Assembly: GCA_023415305.1 (NCBI GenBank)
Contig: JAEZKZ010000028.1
Coordinates: 39,942 to 103,941, forward strand
Reading direction: 5' to 3'
DNA: 64,000 bases
Source of the DNA: Bacillota bacterium
GTDB taxonomy: Bacteria > Bacillota > Clostridia > Acetivibrionales > DSM-1351
Shown: piece after piece, positions 60,882 through 64,000 of the stretch
Numbering within the stretch: position 1 is the stretch's first letter
Layout of the letters: every line of letters starts with the position of its first letter
Notes under the pieces: generated by a model
What the model was told of the DNA's origin: nothing
Databases searched by the model: none
What the model saw: the letters and a program-made list of their open reading frames with translations, nothing else
Made by a program: the position numbers and the translations under genes

Positions 60882-62504
60882 ATGCCAGATATTAAAGCTG
60901 AGATAAAAAAAGAAGTATCACGCAGAAAAACATTTGCAATTATTTCGCACCCTGATGCCGGTAAAACAACCCTGACAGAAAAACTGCTGCTGTATGGGGG
61001 TGCAATCAGGCTTGCAGGATCGGTTAAGGCAAGGAAAGCAAATAAGTATGCTGTTTCTGACTGGATGGAAATTGAGAAACAAAGAGGAATCTCTGTTACC
61101 TCCAGTGTAATGCAGTTTGAATATAATGATTATTGTATAAATATTCTTGATACTCCCGGTCACCAGGACTTCAGTGAAGATACATACAGGACTTTGGTCG
61201 CCGCCGACAGCGCAGTTATGCTTATAGATGGAGCGAAAGGTGTTGAAGCACAGACCATAAAGTTATTCCATGTATGTAAATTAAGAGGTATTCCCATATT
61301 TACCTTCGTTAATAAAATGGACCGTGCCAGTAAAGATCCCTTTGAGCTGATGGAGGAAATTGAAAGGGTGCTCGGTATCCGTTCATATCCTATGAACTGG
61401 CCTATCGGTACAGAAGGCGATTTCAAAGGTGTATACAACAGAAAGCTCAAGCAAATTGAGTTATTTGACGGAGGAGAGCACGGTCAGTCACAGGTTTCCT
61501 CCACTGTAGGTAAAGTTGAGGATGCCATTTTTGCCGATTTACTGGGTAGTCACTATCACGATAAACTATGTGAAGACATTGAACTACTTGATATGGCTGG
61601 CGATGAGTTTGATAAAAAGATGATCCGCAGCGGTGAATTAACCCCGTTGTTTTTTGGAAGCGCTATGACTAATTTTGGTGTTCAGCCGTTTTTAGAGGAG
61701 TTCCTTGAACTTGCTCCTTCACCGGGAGTAGTTAATACAACCGAGGGTGAAATTGACCCTGAAAGCGACAAATTCTCAGGATTTATATTTAAGATTCAGG
61801 CTAATATGAATCCCACCCACAGAGACAGACTCGCTTTCCTAAGAATTTGCTCGGGTAAATTTACAAAAGGAATGTCAGTAAAGCACGTGAATGCCGGGAA
61901 GGAAATTCGTTTATCACAGCCTCAGCAGTTTATGGCTCAGGAACGTACTATTGTTGAAGAAGCGTATCCAGGGGATATTATCGGTTTATTTGATCCGGGT
62001 ATTTTTAATCTCGGTGATACTCTTTATGAAGGAAACGGTAATGTCAGGTTTGAGGGTATCCCTATCTTCCCTGCTGAATACTTTGCCAGAGTGACACCAG
62101 CCGATACAATGAAAAGAAAGCAGTTTATCAAGGGTATTGATCAGCTTTCCGAGGAGGGTGCCATCCAGGTATTCAAACAGATTGACATTGGTATTGAAGC
62201 CTTAATTATAGGTGTTGTAGGTGCACTTCAGTTCGAAGTATTGGAATACAGGCTGAAAAATGAGTATGGAGTACAGCTTCGTATTCAAAATCTTCCCTAC
62301 AGACACGCTCGGTGGATAGAAAATGTAGGTCTTGATCCCAGAAAGTTAAATCTGCCAAGCACAGCTGCAATAGTAGAAGATAAGCTGAGTAGAAATGCAA
62401 TATTATTTGAAAATGAATGGTCCATAAGAATGGCTGAAGAAAGAAACAAGGATCTCAAATTGATGGATATTGCAACCCAGGATTTTAAGATCAAGAAATT
62501 CTAA
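60882..62504 (+). CDS. prfC: Peptide chain release factor 3
   Basis: GTPase that recycles RF1/RF2 from the ribosome after termination. ATG at 60882 (MPDIKAEIKKEVSRRK) follows GAGAGG 8 bases upstream; the frame runs 17 codons further without support. The 540 residues have G1 SHPDAGKTTLTEKLLLYGGAI near 26 (split), G2 RGISVTSSVM, G3 DTPGHQD and G4 NKMD, then the RF3-specific domains (FGSAMTNFGVQPFLEEFLELAPSP near 265, GVVGALQFEVLEYRLKNEYG near 445). Length is typical. Confidence 0.97.
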   Translation: MPDIKAEIKKEVSRRKTFAIISHPDAGKTTLTEKLLLYGGAIRLAGSVKARKANKYAVSDWMEIEKQRGISVTSSVMQFEYNDYCINILDTPGHQDFSEDTYRTLVAADSAVMLIDGAKGVEAQTIKLFHVCKLRGIPIFTFVNKMDRASKDPFELMEEIERVLGIRSYPMNWPIGTEGDFKGVYNRKLKQIELFDGGEHGQSQVSSTVGKVEDAIFADLLGSHYHDKLCEDIELLDMAGDEFDKKMIRSGELTPLFFGSAMTNFGVQPFLEEFLELAPSPGVVNTTEGEIDPESDKFSGFIFKIQANMNPTHRDRLAFLRICSGKFTKGMSVKHVNAGKEIRLSQPQQFMAQERTIVEEAYPGDIIGLFDPGIFNLGDTLYEGNGNVRFEGIPIFPAEYFARVTPADTMKRKQFIKGIDQLSEEGAIQVFKQIDIGIEALIIGVVGALQFEVLEYRLKNEYGVQLRIQNLPYRHARWIENVGLDPRKLNLPSTAAIVEDKLSRNAILFENEWSIRMAEERNKDLKLMDIATQDFKIKKF

Positions 62505-62592
62505 CAATGGGTGTTCATGAAAGCAGTTTACTACAATTAAGATCATAAGAGTTAATTATTTACTATTCAGCCTGATATATTTTATCAGTAGC

Positions 62593-62626
62593 AGAGATTT
62601 GTTCTTTAGAACAAATCTCTTTTTTG
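62593..62626 (+). terminator. Terminator of prfC
   Basis: AGAGATTTGTTC and GAACAAATCTCT form a perfect 12-bp stem across a TTTA loop, followed by TTTTTTG on the plus strand. Confidence 0.93.
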
Positions 62627-62677
62627 TTAGTAATATGAAGTTACCGTGAAGTTTAAATGAATAATGCTATTGAAAGC

Positions 62678-62717
62678 AACGGGGAGGGTTCTTTGCGCCT
62701 CAGGGACCTATCTGTCA
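62678..62717. repeat. Possible dispersed clostridial repeat
   Basis: AACGGGGAGGGTTCTTTGCG followed by CCTCAGGGACCTATCTGTCA resembles from memory the REP-like sequences of the form GGGACGGTTCTTTG...GGGACC seen in intergenic regions of some Firmicutes. It overlaps the only other feature of the gap between prfC and the acetyltransferase. One copy is present here, so it cannot be confirmed from this window. Confidence 0.3.
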
Positions 62718-62779
62718 TTACCATCAAAACTATATATCCACCCAATTCTTTTATGTCCAAAACAGCTTGAATCGGGCGC

Positions 62780-63544
62780 TTATTCAATTGGCTCATTATC
62801 ATCAAATATTGACGGATTTTCCTTCAACAACCCCATGACCCAGTCAGCCATAGGCTTTACTTGGACTACATAGGAAACAGCATCTCCAATTTTCACTTGC
62901 TTAGCAATCCCCATTTGCATCATTGGTATGAGTAGCTTATCATAATTTTTTGACACATCACCGAGAGTCGAATAATGACCATAGTAATCGATTTCCCGAA
63001 CTGCTCCACCTTCGTATAACAGCCGGATTTTCCTTGATTGAGGGTTGATGCGGTTAGGAATATTCAGCATCTCTTCAATACTATGAATATATGTGTTGGT
63101 CTTAAGCGTGGCTCCTAAGAATAACAATTGTGCCTCCTCATCGTATAGCCCTCCGAAACAACCGTTTCTCGGACAAGGTGTATAGACCTCATTGTCACGC
63201 TGAACATAAGCTTGCGCTCTGTTCCCCATGGCTGTCACTGAATGGGTAGGATGCATCGAGCGAACAGCCCCTGATCTTTTCATAAAAAGATTGGGTAGTA
63301 TACCAACGCAAGCAGGTTCTGTCCTAGGATCATAGATACCGTCTCGTAAATTATTATCAGACCATGAATGTGTTGGAAATAATAAAAGGCCCTCCCTCAT
63401 ATAGTCGATAAATGCATCCAGAACCGTATCAGCTCCACCTTCTACCACTCCAACTGCTTTCATTGAAGAATGGATGAGCAAGGTTCCGTTTTTCTTAATT
63501 CCTGCTCTTTTGATATCTTTGATTAAAGAGTCTTTCGTATGCAT
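62780..63544 (-). CDS. AAC(3)-like N-acetyltransferase (YokD family)
   Basis: 254 residues from ATG 63544 (MHTKDSLIKDIKRAG), with a GGGAAAG site; the frame extends 27 codons further into a tandem repeat. It has the antibiotic-NAT fold: LLIHSSMKAVGVVEGGADTVLDAF near 22-45 (split), LLLFPTHSWSDNN near 52, the catalytic-histidine region RSMHPTHSVTAMG near 98-110, and FLGATLKTNTYIHSIEEM near 143. Family members include aminoglycoside 3-N-acetyltransferases and homologues of unknown substrate. A resistance role cannot be claimed from sequence. Confidence 0.85.
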   Translation of the reverse strand: MHTKDSLIKDIKRAGIKKNGTLLIHSSMKAVGVVEGGADTVLDAFIDYMREGLLLFPTHSWSDNNLRDGIYDPRTEPACVGILPNLFMKRSGAVRSMHPTHSVTAMGNRAQAYVQRDNEVYTPCPRNGCFGGLYDEEAQLLFLGATLKTNTYIHSIEEMLNIPNRINPQSRKIRLLYEGGAVREIDYYGHYSTLGDVSKNYDKLLIPMMQMGIAKQVKIGDAVSYVVQVKPMADWVMGLLKENPSIFDDNEPIE

Positions 63545-63576
63545 ATGCAATCTTTCCCATTCCTGGATTTTATAAT

Positions 63577-63622
63577 AGTAACCTATCTGTAAACCAACTA
63601 GTAACCTATCTGTGAGCCAACT
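63577..63622. repeat. 23-bp tandem repeat upstream of the acetyltransferase gene
   Basis: AGTAACCTATCTGTAAACCAACT (63577-63599) is followed directly by a copy with two differences (63600-63622). It lies in the 5' region of the AAC(3)-like gene. No function is evident. Confidence 0.85.
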
Positions 63623-63668
63623 CAAGTTTACTGAATTAAGAGTATCTTAAATCCAGTACCCAAACACA

Positions 63669-63776
63669 TCAATAGGATTCTTTAACAGCGACATTGTACA
63701 TACCTGTGTTTTCATGGGTACTTGGTGGAAACATATCCAGGTAAATTGTATCATGTATCTTATGTTCCTTCAGCAT
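63669..63776 (-). CDS. Possible 35-residue peptide or gene remnant
   Basis: ATG at 63776 opens a 35-codon frame reading MLKEHKIHDTIYLDMFPPST then HENTGMYNVAVKESY. Composition is protein-like but there is no clear ribosome site. It may be a remnant of a larger gene. Nothing else is visible between 63626 and the tRNA promoter. Confidence 0.25.
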   Translation of the reverse strand: MLKEHKIHDTIYLDMFPPSTHENTGMYNVAVKESY

Positions 63777-63853
63777 TTAATTGCATTTACATTGTAAACT
63801 GAGCCCTTTATATCTAAGGTTAAAAGGATTTCGTGAAATTTTTGATTATATGC

Positions 63854-63882
63854 TTGACAAAAAGTGCAAACCTCTTTATAAT
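63854..63882 (+). promoter_or_regulatory. Promoter of the tRNA genes
   Basis: TTGACA (63854-63859) and TATAAT (63877-63882) are separated by exactly 17 bases, a consensus sigma-A promoter, 19 bases before the tRNA-Gln gene. Confidence 0.92.
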
Positions 63883-63900
63883 AGGTTTTGCGCTTGACGT

Positions 63901-63977
63901 TGGGATGTAGCCAAGCCGGTAAGGCACCAGACTTTGACTCTGGCATTTCGTTGGTTCGAGTCCAGCCATCCCAGCCA
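63901..63977 (+). tRNA. tRNA-Gln (anticodon TTG)
   Basis: The acceptor stem TGGGATG pairs with CATCCCA. The anticodon stem CCAGA/TCTGG encloses the loop CTTTGAC with anticodon TTG, so it reads glutamine CAA/CAG codons. The T arm reads TTGGTTCGAGTCCAG and the 3' CCA is encoded at 63975-63977. Confidence 0.95.
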
Positions 63978-63980
63978 TTT

Positions 63981-64000
63981 GACCCATTAGCTCAGTTGGC
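63981..64000 (+). tRNA. tRNA gene cut by window edge, probably tRNA-Lys
   Basis: GACCCATTAGCTCAGTTGGC is the 5' acceptor strand and D arm of a tRNA, starting 4 bases after the encoded CCA of tRNA-Gln. The sequence matches the start of many Firmicute tRNA-Lys genes. The anticodon lies beyond the window, so the identity is a guess. Confidence 0.75.

Noticed and set aside
62664..62873. Plus-strand 69-codon frame after prfC
   Set aside because: It overlaps the 3' end of the acetyltransferase gene on the other strand, and its start falls in a putative repeat.

Overview
The window reads as chromosome of a low-GC, spore-forming, motile, strictly anaerobic Firmicute. A cellulolytic clostridium of the Ruminiclostridium (C. 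cellulolyticum-like) group fits best: it has an alpha/beta spore protein, an [FeFe]-hydrogenase-like protein, a GH94 disaccharide phosphorylase with its own LacI regulator, a T-box on pheST, TPP riboswitches, MotAB and a chemoreceptor. The genus is inferred from gene content and sequence style, not from a search. No phage, insertion sequence, CRISPR array or rRNA was seen. Most genes are on the minus strand.

Layout. 1-3.2 kb: end of a membrane protein gene, a broken yibE/F gene and a secreted alkaline phosphatase. 3.3-8.15 kb: thiamine operon thiD-thiC-thiM-thiE-thiW behind two tandem TPP riboswitches, each with its own terminator. 8.2-13 kb: acetyltransferase, Gly-rich small protein, thymidine kinase, tocopherol-cyclase-like protein, exported alpha/beta hydrolase lacking its serine. 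13-16 kb: feoA-feoB-zinc ribbon-fur with Fur-box-like sites. 16-20 kb: secA, a small membrane protein and a TrpR-like regulator. 20.3-21.8 kb: a membrane-anchored protein with an internal duplication. 21.8-26.2 kb: threonine genes (hom, ACT regulator, thrC) with a duplicated structured leader before thrC. 26.2-32.4 kb: patatin, motAB, TPR protein, folC and a gene that seems to start at CTG. 32.6-38.7 kb: pgi, SASP, pheST with T-box. 38.7-44.4 kb: an ABC transporter frameshifted in Walker A, its two-component system and a chemoreceptor. 44.9-49.4 kb: coiled-coil protein, lipid II flippase Amj, L,D-transpeptidase, a split lipoprotein gene, gene debris and lgt. 49.6-53.3 kb: GH94 phosphorylase and LacI regulator with matching palindromic operators. 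53.3-60.3 kb: rRNA methylase, small proteins, a five-gene PHP/DRTGG/[FeFe]-hydrogenase/ATPase cluster and a nucleoside kinase. 60.4-64 kb: deleted HAD hydrolase gene, prfC, an AAC(3)-like acetyltransferase, tRNA-Gln and the start of another tRNA.

The most unusual material is RNA-like or degenerative. A three-hairpin element occurs before the gene at 20351 and, inverted, after pgi, with compensatory base changes. The thrC leader shares its linker-hairpin-ribosome-site layout, occurs twice with 104 of 105 identical bases, and can pair away the thrC ribosome-binding site. Several genes are visibly decaying: yibE/F, the ABC ATPase, a HAD hydrolase reduced to 52 codons, an L,D-transpeptidase tail and a response-regulator head fused in frame ahead of lgt. 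The putative sensory hydrogenase cluster is the most interesting protein system.
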